A stretch of 64,000 bases of DNA from Bacillota bacterium (lineage in GTDB: Bacteria; Bacillota; Clostridia; Christensenellales; SZUA-584), in contig JAEWRI010000036.1 in NCBI GenBank assembly GCA_023460085.1, positions 62,001-126,000 on the forward strand, read 5' to 3'. How positions within the stretch are numbered: the first letter of the stretch is position 1; each line of letters opens with the position of its first letter. Made by a program: the position numbers and the translations under genes. Positions 56,559-64,000 of this stretch are shown here, in pieces. The notes under the pieces were generated by a model. It saw nothing but the letters and a program-made list of their open reading frames with translations. It searched no databases and was not told the origin of the DNA.

Positions 56559-56867
56559 GCCACCTCATCCGGCACTTCGTGCCACCTTCCCCTCCAGGGG
56601 AAGGCTTAGATCGCCAAAAGGCTTCCCCTCGAGGGGAAGCTGTCAGACGGCGGATTTCAATCCGGCGGCTGACTGATGAGGTGGATACTGGCGTGTCGGA
56701 CAATAGAACAAGCCTGCAAACCCGCCACCTCATCCGGCACTTCGTGCCTGTATTCCCCACTGGGGAATACAGCCCCTCTAGGGGAAGGCATAGGTCGCAA
56801 AAGGCTTCCCCTAGAGGGGAAGCTGTCAGACGACGGATTTCAATCCGGCGGCTGACTGATGAGGTGG
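56559..56867. repeat. Cluster of dispersed palindromic repeats, copies 2-5
   Basis: Two copies in each orientation of the CTTCCCC...GGGGAAG plus CTGACTGATGAGGTGG element, with linker segments such as CTGGCGTGTCGGACAATAGA repeated at 56683 and 56867. Apparent reading frames here are just translated repeat. A separate REP-like module (GCAGGGCGCGGACTCCTG, 56905-56935) matches the array between ispG and polC. Confidence 0.8.
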
Positions 56868-57010
56868 ATACTGGCGTATCGGACAACCGAACAAGTCCGC
56901 AAACCCGCAGGGCGCGGACTCCTGTACGCGCCGAGGTTCCTAAAGCGCATAAATATGATTAACTACTCTATAACCTGACTACTGAAGATTTTTCAAGGAG
57001 GCCCACCCCC

Positions 57011-57436
57011 ATGATTCGTCCCGCCACACTCCCCGATTTCGAAGCCGTATACCCGCTGTTCGGGCAGCTCTGGCCCGGCAAGCCGCTGGACCGCGACGCG
57101 CTGAGAGCCGTGTTCGCGCGCGCCGCCGCGTCCGATACCGACGCGCTGCTGTGCCTGGAAGCGGAGGGCCGCGTCGTCGGCTTCTGCGCGTACGCCATCG
57201 TCAACAACCTCTGGCAGGAAGGGCAGATCTCCTACGTCTACGGACTCGTCGTGGACGAGGGCTGCCGGGGCCAGGGCTTCGGCGCGCAGCTGATGAGCGC
57301 GGTCATAGAACAGTCCCGCGAGCGCGGCCTGAAGCGCGTGGAGCTGGACTCCGCCTTTCATCGGGAGGGAGCGCACGCATTTTATCAGCGGCTCGGCTTC
57401 GAAAAGCGGGCGTACCTGTTCTCGTATCCGCTGTAG
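57011..57436 (+). CDS. GNAT family N-acetyltransferase
   Basis: 141 residues with CAAGGAGG ahead of the ATG. The acetyl-CoA motif VVDEGCRGQGFGAQLM (R/QxxGxG/A) and the C-terminal AFYQRLGFEKRAYLF are typical GNAT. Small size and no extra domain give no substrate clue. Confidence 0.9.
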   Translation: MIRPATLPDFEAVYPLFGQLWPGKPLDRDALRAVFARAAASDTDALLCLEAEGRVVGFCAYAIVNNLWQEGQISYVYGLVVDEGCRGQGFGAQLMSAVIEQSRERGLKRVELDSAFHREGAHAFYQRLGFEKRAYLFSYPL

Positions 57437-57441
57437 CCGCG

Positions 57442-57768
57442 TCACACCCGGTGCGCGAAGTGTGTCACGCGCCGCGGGGAGATGTCCACGACGATACTGC
57501 ACGGCGCGGGCGCGGGCAAATGCATCGGGCGCGCGGGGCAAAACGGGCGCAGCGGACACGCGGCGCAGCGCTGCATCGGCGGCGCGGGCGGCGGGCCTGC
57601 CTGCACCAGCAGCCGTATGTACCCTTCGGTGCACTCCATCAGCATTCCGGTGACGCCTTCCGCGCAGCCCTCCGCAAACACCGCAACGATAGTGCCTATG
57701 TACCGGCGGAGGTGCCGCAGAAACGCGGGCGGCCGGGCGGGCGGCGCGTATTTTTTGTGCTTGCTCAT
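57442..57768 (-). CDS. Cysteine-containing protein, paralogue of the next gene (copy B)
   Basis: 108 residues; AGGAGGGGG lies ahead of ATG 57768. The core YIGTIVAVFAEGCAEGVTGML, a CAACPLRPFC cluster and the end IVVDISPRRVTHFAHRV align segment by segment with the product at 57892-58212. Function is unknown. The small size, cysteines and Val/Gly-rich strands would suit a spore-coat-type structural protein, which is only a guess. Confidence 0.7.
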   Translation of the reverse strand: MSKHKKYAPPARPPAFLRHLRRYIGTIVAVFAEGCAEGVTGMLMECTEGYIRLLVQAGPPPAPPMQRCAACPLRPFCPARPMHLPAPAPCSIVVDISPRRVTHFAHRV

Positions 57769-57822
57769 GCGTCCCCCTCCTTTGTACCAGTCTATTCGCT
57801 GCCGCGGGCGGCGTGCGCATGC

Positions 57823-57847
57823 AAAAGGCCCTGCGTACAGGGCCTTT
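57823..57847 (-). terminator. Terminator between the twin cysteine-containing genes
   Basis: Perfect AAAGGCCCTG/CAGGGCCTTT stem with a 4-nt loop and TTTT on the minus strand, 45 nt after the stop at 57892. Confidence 0.75.
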
Positions 57848-57891
57848 CGGGGTTATGATATCCGTGCGTTTTTGCACAGCAAACCTGCGGG

Positions 57892-58212
57892 TCAAACCGC
57901 GTTATGGCAGAACGATGCGATACGCTCGATCGGGATATCGCACACAGAACCCACCGTGTTGACGACGCCGCGGCTGCTTCTGCAGCCGTTGAAGCACGGG
58001 CAGCCGCAGGTGTTGCACGCGCTGCCCAGCGAGCAGCACGGCGCAGGCCCGATGCAGGTAACGAGGCGGAGGAAGCACGCGTTCACCATCAGAACGACAC
58101 CGGTGATGCCGCATCCGGCAGCGCCGCCGCTCGTCGTATAAATCGTCACCGTCTCGCCGACAAAACGGCAAAGGTGATCGGCAAAGTTTTCAAAACAGCA
58201 ATTTCCTTCCAT
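57892..58212 (-). CDS. Cysteine-rich protein (copy A)
   Basis: 106 residues with 14 or so cysteines, e.g. CCSLGSACNTCGCPCFNGC. AAAGGAG precedes ATG 58212. FVGETVTIYTTSGGAAGCGI, TGVVLMVNACFLRLVTC and the end VCDIPIERIASFCHNAV match the copy at 57442-57768. No known enzyme motif. The upstream region has CATAATATA, similar to a sigma-E/K -10, so sporulation expression is conceivable. Confidence 0.75.
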   Translation of the reverse strand: MEGNCCFENFADHLCRFVGETVTIYTTSGGAAGCGITGVVLMVNACFLRLVTCIGPAPCCSLGSACNTCGCPCFNGCRSSRGVVNTVGSVCDIPIERIASFCHNAV

Positions 58213-58267
58213 GGGATGCTCCTTTCAGCTTTTTGTAGTGTATATTATGTGCCTGTATCGGATAATG

Positions 58268-58288
58268 TGACACCATGTGCAGGTGTCA
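58268..58288. promoter_or_regulatory. Perfect inverted repeat upstream of the cysteine-rich gene
   Basis: TGACACC, seven bases, GGTGTCA, about 60 nt before ATG 58212 and about 55 nt before the lrgA promoter. Likely an operator; the binding protein is unknown. Confidence 0.5.
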
Positions 58289-58341
58289 GTGAAACGCGAT
58301 GAAGAAGGCATTGAAGGTGCACGGCGGCGGCGGGCGCGGTA

Positions 58342-58370
58342 TTGTCAACCGCGGCCGCGGCGCTTATAAT
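58342..58370 (+). promoter_or_regulatory. Sigma-A promoter of lrgAB
   Basis: TTGTCA (58342-58347), 17 bp, TATAAT (58365-58370), 26 nt before ATG 58397. Confidence 0.75.
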
Positions 58371-58396
58371 GGATGCACATCCGCGGGAGGTGCTTC

Positions 58397-58750
58397 ATGA
58401 AATACGTTTTCCAGTGCGGCGTAATACTCGCCGTTTCGCTGGCGGGAGAGGCGCTGCACGCGCTCGTGCCGCTGCCCATACCGGCCAGCATATACGGGCT
58501 GCTGCTGATGCTGCTGCTGCTGTGCCTGCGCGTGGTTCGGCTGGAGCACGTGGAGGGCGCGGGAAACTTCCTGCTGGAGCTGCTGCCGCTGCTGTTCGTG
58601 CCGCCGGTTGTGGGGCTGATGTCCGCGTGGAGTGAGCTGTCGCGCATGCTGCTGCCCGCGCTGGCCGCGGTGCTCATCGTCACGCCGCTGGTGATGGCGG
58701 CCACGGGCCGCGCGACGCAGGCCATCATACGCGGGAGGAAACGCCCGTGA
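58397..58750 (+). CDS. lrgA: LrgA/CidA family holin-like protein
   Basis: 117 residues from ATG 58397 (GGGAGG ahead). Four hydrophobic helices; the motif PLPIPASIYGLLLML and LLPLLFVPPVVGLM are the LrgA/CidA signatures. The family modulates murein hydrolase export or pyruvate movement. It is coupled with lrgB by a GTGA overlap. Confidence 0.9.
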   Translation: MKYVFQCGVILAVSLAGEALHALVPLPIPASIYGLLLMLLLLCLRVVRLEHVEGAGNFLLELLPLLFVPPVVGLMSAWSELSRMLLPALAAVLIVTPLVMAATGRATQAIIRGRKRP

Positions 58751-59439
58751 AGGAAACGCTGCTGTCGTTTGTGTTCTTTGGGGCCGTGCTGACCATCGGC
58801 GCGTACGCCTTTGCCGTGTGGCTTCAGCGGAAGCTGCGCTGGGGCTTTCTCAGCCCGGTCGTGGTGTCCGCGGGGCTCATCATCGCGGCGCTGCTGCTGC
58901 TGCGAATCGACTATGAGGACTACGCAAAGGGCGCGAACGTCATCTCGTACCTGCTGACGCCCGCCACCGTGTGCTTTGCGATACCGCTCTACAAGCAGCT
59001 TTCGCTGCTGAAATCGCATTGGAAGGCCATCACCGTGGGGCTGCTGGCTGGCGTGCTCAGCAGCGCGGCGGGCATCTTTGTAATCGCGTGGGCCTTCGGC
59101 CTCGCGCACCCGCATTACGTGACGCTGCTGCCCAAATCCGTCACCACCGCCATCGGCATCGGCATCGCGGAGGAGCTGGGCGGCATACCCGCCATCTCCG
59201 CCGCCGTCATCATACTCACGGGCGTCGCGGGCAACGTGATGGCGCGCGGCCTCTGCCGCCTCTGCCGCATTACGGAACCCGTCGCGCAGGGCCTCGCCAT
59301 CGGCGCGTCCTCCCACGCCATCGGCACCGCCAAGGCGCTGGAGATGGGCGAAGTGCAGGGCGCCATGAGCAGCCTCGCGGTCGTGGTCTCCGGCCTGCTG
59401 ACCGTCGTCGCGGCATCGTTCTTCGCGATGCTGCTATAG
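58747..59439 (+). CDS. lrgB: LrgB family protein
   Basis: 230 residues from GTG 58747. Multiple helices with LSPVVVSAGLI-like LRWGFLSPVVVSAG, LPKSVTTAIGIGIAEELGG and ASSHAIGTAKALEMGE, the LrgB hallmarks. It acts with LrgA at the membrane. Its stop (TAG 59437-59439) abuts the opposing helicase stop in CTATAG. Confidence 0.93.
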   Translation: MKETLLSFVFFGAVLTIGAYAFAVWLQRKLRWGFLSPVVVSAGLIIAALLLLRIDYEDYAKGANVISYLLTPATVCFAIPLYKQLSLLKSHWKAITVGLLAGVLSSAAGIFVIAWAFGLAHPHYVTLLPKSVTTAIGIGIAEELGGIPAISAAVIILTGVAGNVMARGLCRLCRITEPVAQGLAIGASSHAIGTAKALEMGEVQGAMSSLAVVVSGLLTVVAASFFAMLL

Positions 59440-61665
59440 ATGGGATTCCGCCGCGTCTTCCGCCGTATACAGCGCCCCGTCCATGCCGGACACAAAGCCG
59501 GTGAGGGTATCGGAGTAATACAGATACAGCTCGTGCAGCGCGCGCGTGCATATGGTGTACAGCAGCCGCCGATCCTCCGGCGCATGATAGTCCCGCTCCT
59601 CCGCCGCATGCACCAGCACCGCGTCAAATTCCAGCCCCTTGGCAAGATACGACGGGATAACAACGACCTCGCCGGCATACACCTCGTTCTGGTTGGAGAT
59701 CAGCGCCACATCCGCCGCGCCGCGTATCGCCTGATACACCGCCCGGCACCCGGACGCCGTTTTGCATATCACCGCAATCAGCTTGCAGCCCCGGCCTTTT
59801 AACGCCGCGATATCCTCCGCCATCCGCCGGTACGCACCCTCTGCGCCCACCCGGATGACCTTCGGCTTCGCGCCGTGCCGGTTGAGCGGTTCTGTCTGCC
59901 CCGGCGAAACGAGGAGGCGGCGGCAGAAATCCGCCAGCTCGCGGCTGGATCGATAGCTTTTGGTCAGCGCAATGCGGACAGCGTCCGCGCCGAACACCGC
60001 CGACACCGCGTCGAAGCTGCCGATGTTCATATACCCGTTGACGGTCTGGTTCACATCGCCCAGTATCGTCATGTTGGAGCCCCGGAATACGGTCTTGAAG
60101 AGCGCGTACTGCACCGGCGTATAATCCTGCGCCTCGTCGATAATCACGTGCTTTACGGACGCTCCGGCGGTCTCCCCCTCCAGCGCCGCCTTCAGGTATG
60201 CCATCGGCGCGAGGTCCTCGAAGCAGACTGTCCCCTGTTCCAGCTCGCGGATCGTATCCTCCGCCAAGGCGCGGCACTCCGCCGCCCCGTCATCGCCGGA
60301 TGCCCCGGCACTTCTCAGCATATCGGCATAGACGGAGGCGATGTCAAAGCGCGTCATCCGCGCGATTTCCTCCGCCAGCCGCTCGCTTTCCGCGTCCGTC
60401 TGCTCCGCCCGCGGCTTTCCGTCCTCCTCTTCCGCGGCTTCCCCCGCGCCCGAACCCCTGCGATCCTCCAGCATGCCGAGCAGCCGCTGGCGTATTTTCT
60501 CCAGACGGTGCGCGCAGGGCAGCGGGGCGGACTGCCGGTACAGCCGCGCAAGCTCTTCGGCGGAAACCAAGGGTTCGCCCTGAAACGTCAGGTCTTTGAA
60601 CTCCGGGCCGTCGCCGTCCTCCACGCGCCGCACGTACCGCTTCAGCAGTTCGAGGAACCGCGCGGACGACTTGAACGCGATGGCTCCCAGCCGCGGGTCG
60701 CCCGCGTCGGCATGAAGGATATACTCCATCTGCTGATTGACCGTTTCTGTCTGCCGCCCCTCCGGAAGGGCGTGCGCGAAGAAATCCCCGAACGTGCTTC
60801 TGAGGATGTTCTCCTCGCCCAGCTCGGGCAGCACATGCGCAATGTAGTCCTCGAACACATGGTTGGGCGAAAAGATGAGTATGTTTTCCGACTGCAGCGT
60901 ATCCCGGTACCGATACAGCAGGTACGCGGCCCGGTGCAGGGCTATCGAGGTCTTTCCGCTTCCGGCGGGGCCTTCGACGATGAGTATCTTGTCCCGGCCG
61001 TTGCGGATGACGGCGTTCTGCTCCTTTTGAATGCTGGCGACTATCGTCTTCATCCGGGTGTCGGTGGTTTTGCCGAGCAGCTCCTGCAGCATGGCGTCGT
61101 TGATGCTGAGGCTGCTGTCGAACATGTAGACGATTTCCGCGCCCTCTATCCGGTACTGCCGCTTCAGCCGTATCTGCCCCTCGATGAGGCCCGCCGGGCA
61201 GGAATAGGACGCGGGGCCGATTTCGAAGTCGTAGAACATGCCCGCCACGGGCGCTCTCCAGTCGTAGACGAGTATCTCCAGGGTGTCGGCATCGCTGAGG
61301 TTGTACATGCCGATGTAGATTTTGTCCGCCGCCGCTTCGCCGTTCTCCGCAAAATCAATCCTGCCGAAGTACGCGCTCCGGCGCATCTGCTTCAGCCGCT
61401 CCACTTTTTCATAGGAAAACCGCGTGATGCTGGCCTTGTTGCGCAGCTCCATCTGAATTTGATTCATCTGCGCCACGTTCTCCAAATCAAACAGGCTGGT
61501 GGGCGCGAGCCTTACATCCTCCCACATTTGCTTCTGCAGCGCGATGGCATCCTTCTTGTAATTGTCCGCCGCGTGGATGCCGGTATCCAGCTGGCGCTCT
61601 ATCTCCTCGGCGACCCGCTTCAGGTAAGCCCTTTCGTACGTCCATACCGCCTTGTCTTCCGCCAT
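59434..61665 (-). CDS. HelD-like superfamily 1 helicase, RNA polymerase recycling type
   Basis: 743 residues from ATG 61665 (GGAGG ahead). An N-terminal coiled region (YERAYLKRVAEEIERQLD) as in HelD is followed by IYIGMYNLSD and VYDWRAPVAGMFYD, both HelD-specific. Walker A is EGPAGSGKTSIALHRA near residue 230; IIDEAQDYTPVQYALF near 508 and TILGDVNQTVNGYMNIG near 535 are SF1 motifs, with KGLEFDAVLVHAA at the end. HelD-type proteins release stalled RNA polymerase from nucleic acid. The gene is convergent with lrgB with no spare room for a terminator. Confidence 0.9.
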   Translation of the reverse strand: MAEDKAVWTYERAYLKRVAEEIERQLDTGIHAADNYKKDAIALQKQMWEDVRLAPTSLFDLENVAQMNQIQMELRNKASITRFSYEKVERLKQMRRSAYFGRIDFAENGEAAADKIYIGMYNLSDADTLEILVYDWRAPVAGMFYDFEIGPASYSCPAGLIEGQIRLKRQYRIEGAEIVYMFDSSLSINDAMLQELLGKTTDTRMKTIVASIQKEQNAVIRNGRDKILIVEGPAGSGKTSIALHRAAYLLYRYRDTLQSENILIFSPNHVFEDYIAHVLPELGEENILRSTFGDFFAHALPEGRQTETVNQQMEYILHADAGDPRLGAIAFKSSARFLELLKRYVRRVEDGDGPEFKDLTFQGEPLVSAEELARLYRQSAPLPCAHRLEKIRQRLLGMLEDRRGSGAGEAAEEEDGKPRAEQTDAESERLAEEIARMTRFDIASVYADMLRSAGASGDDGAAECRALAEDTIRELEQGTVCFEDLAPMAYLKAALEGETAGASVKHVIIDEAQDYTPVQYALFKTVFRGSNMTILGDVNQTVNGYMNIGSFDAVSAVFGADAVRIALTKSYRSSRELADFCRRLLVSPGQTEPLNRHGAKPKVIRVGAEGAYRRMAEDIAALKGRGCKLIAVICKTASGCRAVYQAIRGAADVALISNQNEVYAGEVVVIPSYLAKGLEFDAVLVHAAEERDYHAPEDRRLLYTICTRALHELYLYYSDTLTGFVSGMDGALYTAEDAAESHL

Positions 61666-61783
61666 ATGCCTCCTCCACAGACCCGCCGCCGGTACCAGCC
61701 GGCACTGAAAACCGGCTGACCTTTTCCGTTCCGCAATAATCAATCAGCCTTTAGGATACACGTTTCCCGCGATAAAAATAAGA

Positions 61784-61842
61784 CTGACATTGATGATTTT
61801 AATGTGCTATAATGAAGCTGAAGGAAGGGGCAACCTTCCTTT
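61784..61842 (+). promoter_or_regulatory. Plus-strand promoter followed at once by a terminator-like hairpin
   Basis: CTGACA (61784-61789), 18 bp, extended -10 TGC-TATAAT (61808-61813), then AAGGAAGG/CCTTCCTT hairpin and TTTT by 61842. No gene follows on this strand. The rest of 61666-61922 shows no coding region. Confidence 0.45.
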
Positions 61843-61882
61843 TCCCATCCCGAGGGCTATCCCCACGGATTCACCGGACAGA

Positions 61883-61908
61883 AAAAAGCGAACGCACGCG
61901 CCCGCTTG
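61883..61908 (-). terminator. Possible terminator after the GGDEF-like gene
   Basis: Minus strand AAGCG/CGCTT stem with a 12-nt GC-rich loop followed by T residues, 15-40 nt after the stop at 61923. The stem is short. Confidence 0.4.
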
Positions 61909-61922
61909 ATGGATATTCTCCG

Positions 61923-63299
61923 TTATGATCTTCCGGCTGTTACCGCCAGCATCGCGTCCACCACCTCCGGGCCGTAGCGCGGCTCCTGCCTGCGCAGCCA
62001 GTCGCGAATCCCCTCCATATCGCCGCGCTCAAAGGCGATGTCGTCGAAGGCCAGCACCGCCGCCATGACGCCGCACGAAACGGACGCGATGGGTCCGTCT
62101 TCACTCGCGTGCGTCTGCGTGTAAAGCGGCTCCATGAACGCCAGCGCGTCGTGGCTGGAAATGATCTCACGCCCGATATCGATGTGGCGCAGGTACTCCT
62201 GCCTGTCACGTCCGGAGAGATGCGTCCGGTTCTTCAGCAGGCGCTCTTCCACGCCCACCAGTCCGATGTCCACGATGCGCGACAGCACGCGGATTTCGGT
62301 GAGCTCCTCCTCGCTGCAGCCCAGCGCCGCGCCCACCTGCGTACCGAGGCTGGCAAGACGCGCCACGCGCTTGCCCCAGCCCGCCCGCTGCGCGATGATC
62401 TCGTTCAGCGGATCGACGACGCACGGCTCGCTCAGCACCCGCTTGATGCGCCCCGCCTTTTTCATGTGCGCCAGCGCGCGGCTGTAGATTGCCGAAAAGT
62501 CAAGCTTCTCGTCCGAGGCGGCGCAGCCGAAGGTCACATGCGCCTTGACGAGGTTCAGATAAGTTTTGTACAGCTGCATGGTGGCCTCGTTGATTCGGTG
62601 CTCCACCTCGCTGCGCTCCGTGCCGAAGAACGCCGCGCAGAACTCGCCGCCGCCGATGCGCGCGATGATCTCCGCGTCGAAGAAACACTCCCGGAACACG
62701 TCCGCCACGCTTTGAATCAGCTTGTTGCCCGCGTGGTAGCCCATCGTCTCGTTGACTTCCTTCAGGTCGTCGATGCTGGCCACGATGAGCGCCTGCGGCA
62801 CCGCGCCCTTTTGCAGTGCGCCGTCGTAGCGACGGTCCAGCGTCGGCGCGTTCACGAGGCCCGTGAGCTCGTCGTGGGTTTCCAGAAACTCCAGCCGTTT
62901 GATGTACTCTTTGGAGCACTCGGTATCAAACGCCACCCCCGCCGCCGCGATGGTCCCGCCCGCCGAGAACGTGCAGCCGCGCACGTGAAAGCGCCCGTAT
63001 GCGCCGTCGATACGTACGCGTATTTTGTATTCGATGGTATGACCCGGCTCAACGCCTCCCGCAAGGATGCCGCGAAAGCGTGCCGCGTCCTCCGGATGGA
63101 GGGATTCCATGGCCTCCGTCAGCGACATGTCGTTCGTTGTGTCCGCCCAGAAGCCCATGACGCACACCTGCTGCGCGCCGATATCCACCTCCCACGCAAA
63201 GGCGTCCGAAAGGTACGGCTTGCACTCCTGCTGGTCGTCGCGGGCAAACCATGACGCTTCAATGCGCGATCTTCGCCCGTTTTTTTGCTCGATGCTCAA
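61923..63299 (-). CDS. PAS-GGDEF-HD-GYP-like protein with degenerate active sites
   Basis: 458 residues from TTG 63299, chosen because CGGAGG lies six nt ahead. An N-terminal PAS-like domain (WEVDIGAQQVCVMGFWADT, SLHPEDAARF) leads through the linker FLETHDELTGLVN into a GGDEF-type domain. Its signature is GGGEF (residues 216-220), lacking the metal-binding Asp/Glu in position three. The C-terminal part resembles HD-GYP (LSRIVDIGLVGVEERLLKNR, HIDIGREIISSH), but the first HD pair is VD. Probably a non-catalytic c-di-GMP or signal-binding scaffold. Sits just downstream of tadA on the same strand. Confidence 0.8.
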   Translation of the reverse strand: MSIEQKNGRRSRIEASWFARDDQQECKPYLSDAFAWEVDIGAQQVCVMGFWADTTNDMSLTEAMESLHPEDAARFRGILAGGVEPGHTIEYKIRVRIDGAYGRFHVRGCTFSAGGTIAAAGVAFDTECSKEYIKRLEFLETHDELTGLVNAPTLDRRYDGALQKGAVPQALIVASIDDLKEVNETMGYHAGNKLIQSVADVFRECFFDAEIIARIGGGEFCAAFFGTERSEVEHRINEATMQLYKTYLNLVKAHVTFGCAASDEKLDFSAIYSRALAHMKKAGRIKRVLSEPCVVDPLNEIIAQRAGWGKRVARLASLGTQVGAALGCSEEELTEIRVLSRIVDIGLVGVEERLLKNRTHLSGRDRQEYLRHIDIGREIISSHDALAFMEPLYTQTHASEDGPIASVSCGVMAAVLAFDDIAFERGDMEGIRDWLRRQEPRYGPEVVDAMLAVTAGRS

Positions 63300-63372
63300 C
63301 TGCTTCCTCCGATAATGCGATATCAGCACATATATAACCGCGTTTTTCGGAGGTGAAACGAAGATATCCCCA

Positions 63373-63822
63373 TCATTTACGCTTGCTGGAAAAGTATTCT
63401 TTCAGCACGGCCGCGCACTCCTCGCGCAGCACGCCGCCCGTCACGCGCGGCGTATGGTTCAGCCTGCCCACGGCGAGGTTGTAAAGCGTGCCCATCGCGC
63501 CCGCCTTGGGATCGTACGCACCGAATACCACCTCGTCCACGCGCGCGTTGACAATCGCGCCCGCGCACATCGGGCAGGGCTCCAGCGTCACGTACAGCGT
63601 GCAGCCCGAAAGCCGCCAGCCGCCCAGCCGCTTCGCCGCCTTCGCGATGGCGAGTATTTCTGCGTGCGCCAGCGGGCTGCGCCGGTGCTCGCGCAGGTTG
63701 TACCCCCGCGCGATGATCTTCCCATCCTTTACGACGACCGCGCCCACCGGTACCTCGTCGCGCCGCGCCGCGTGCTGCGCCAGGCGCAGCGCCTCGCGCA
63801 TGAATGCTTCCTGTGTTTCCAT
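63373..63822 (-). CDS. tadA: tRNA adenosine(34) deaminase
   Basis: 149 residues. Zinc and catalytic motifs HAE (SPLAHAEILAI) and PCPMC (TLEPCPMCAGAIV) are intact; RGYNLREHRRSPLAHAE is the TadA-specific context. It makes inosine in the wobble position of tRNA-Arg(ACG). Family alignment favours ATG 63822 (METQEAFMREAL). That codon has no ribosome site, while ATG 63801 has AGGAAG ahead; see the leaderless finding. Confidence 0.95.
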   Translation of the reverse strand: METQEAFMREALRLAQHAARRDEVPVGAVVVKDGKIIARGYNLREHRRSPLAHAEILAIAKAAKRLGGWRLSGCTLYVTLEPCPMCAGAIVNARVDEVVFGAYDPKAGAMGTLYNLAVGRLNHTPRVTGGVLREECAAVLKEYFSSKRK

Positions 63823-63829
63823 GGCGTCT

Positions 63830-63838
63830 ATTATACCA
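63830..63838 (-). promoter_or_regulatory. Extended -10 promoter of tadA
   Basis: Minus strand TGG-TATAAT (TATAAT at 63830-63835), no good -35. Expected transcription start is at or next to ATG 63822. The stretch 63839-64000 shows no gene. Confidence 0.6.
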
Positions 63839-64000
63839 GCTTCGCGGCGGAAAAGCACGGCGGTCTATGGGCGCTTTGCGGACTTGCGCCGCGCTCGCTA
63901 TCCGGGTCGCTTCCACAGCGGGACGTCAACTGTGAATTTCATGCTAGAAACGCACAGATTCTGTTCCTTATTTGCATCTCCGGGTTGTTTCTGACATCAT

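Noticed and set aside
56579..56962. Protein-coding frames over the palindromic repeats
   Set aside because: Both strands translate repeat units into the same motifs over and over; no ribosome site or domain supports them.
61666..61922. SRP RNA or a c-di-GMP riboswitch next to tadA and the GGDEF-like gene
   Set aside because: The conserved SRP helix 8 sequence was not found, and the hairpins here do not show the conserved GEMM core. Only a short hairpin is supported.

Overview
The window is a GC-rich stretch of chromosome from a Gram-positive, low-branching Firmicute, most likely a Clostridia member. The evidence is the PolC-type replicase, HemZ, the rpsB-tsf-pyrH-frr-uppS-cdsA-dxr-rseP-ispG-polC order, the secD-secF-recJ-relA-dtd order, AGGAGG-type ribosome sites, classical sigma-A promoters, and frequent GTG/TTG starts with ATGA/GTGA overlaps. 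A dockerin protein beside a cohesin-like anchored protein, together with GLUG/FN3 giants, suggests a gut or other polymer-rich habitat. Species cannot be fixed from the sequence alone.

Region by region (most genes lie on the minus strand). 1-10.4 kb: two secreted surface giants, a subtilase cut by the window edge and a 2156-residue GLUG/BIG2/FN3 protein, which share near-identical FN3 modules. 10.5-11.3 kb: yceD-rpmF with a textbook promoter. 11.4-25.4 kb: the secD-secF and recJ-relA-dtd-MBL-hemZ block, continued by an HD hydrolase and a second MBL protein. Between hemZ and the HD gene sits an AT-rich island of about 3 kb, bounded by an exact 35-bp direct repeat that rebuilds the 3' end of hemZ. 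It carries five tightly packed genes (ImmA/IrrE peptidase, two-TM protein, BpsA-like methyltransferase, unknown protein, P-loop kinase with a frameshift) and no integrase. This is the best candidate here for an undescribed system. 25.6-27.7 kb: a sugar 1-kinase/nucleotidyltransferase pair. 27.9-42.9 kb: polC and the ispG-to-rpsB cluster, with 2.2 kb of REP-like repeats plus a broken RAYT transposase wedged between polC and ispG.

42.9-50 kb: a flavin reductase, a membrane protein, a DUF6179/DUF6323-like pair, and a secreted PIG-L deacetylase ending in a dockerin followed by a membrane-anchored cohesin-like protein. 50-53.2 kb: two MFS transporters and a small membrane protein on the plus strand. 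53.5-56.1 kb: a YfcC-type transporter divergent from a WYL regulator. 56.1-57 kb: palindromic dispersed repeats around a broken DUF559 nuclease gene. 57-64 kb: a GNAT enzyme, twin cysteine-containing proteins, lrgAB, a HelD-like helicase, a PAS/GGDEF-like protein with a degenerate GGGEF motif, and tadA.

Housekeeping blocks keep ancestral order, while novelty is concentrated at their seams: the hemZ 3' end, the ispG-polC gap, and the repeat patch before the GNAT gene. All calls come from reading motifs, translation and context; no database search was run.
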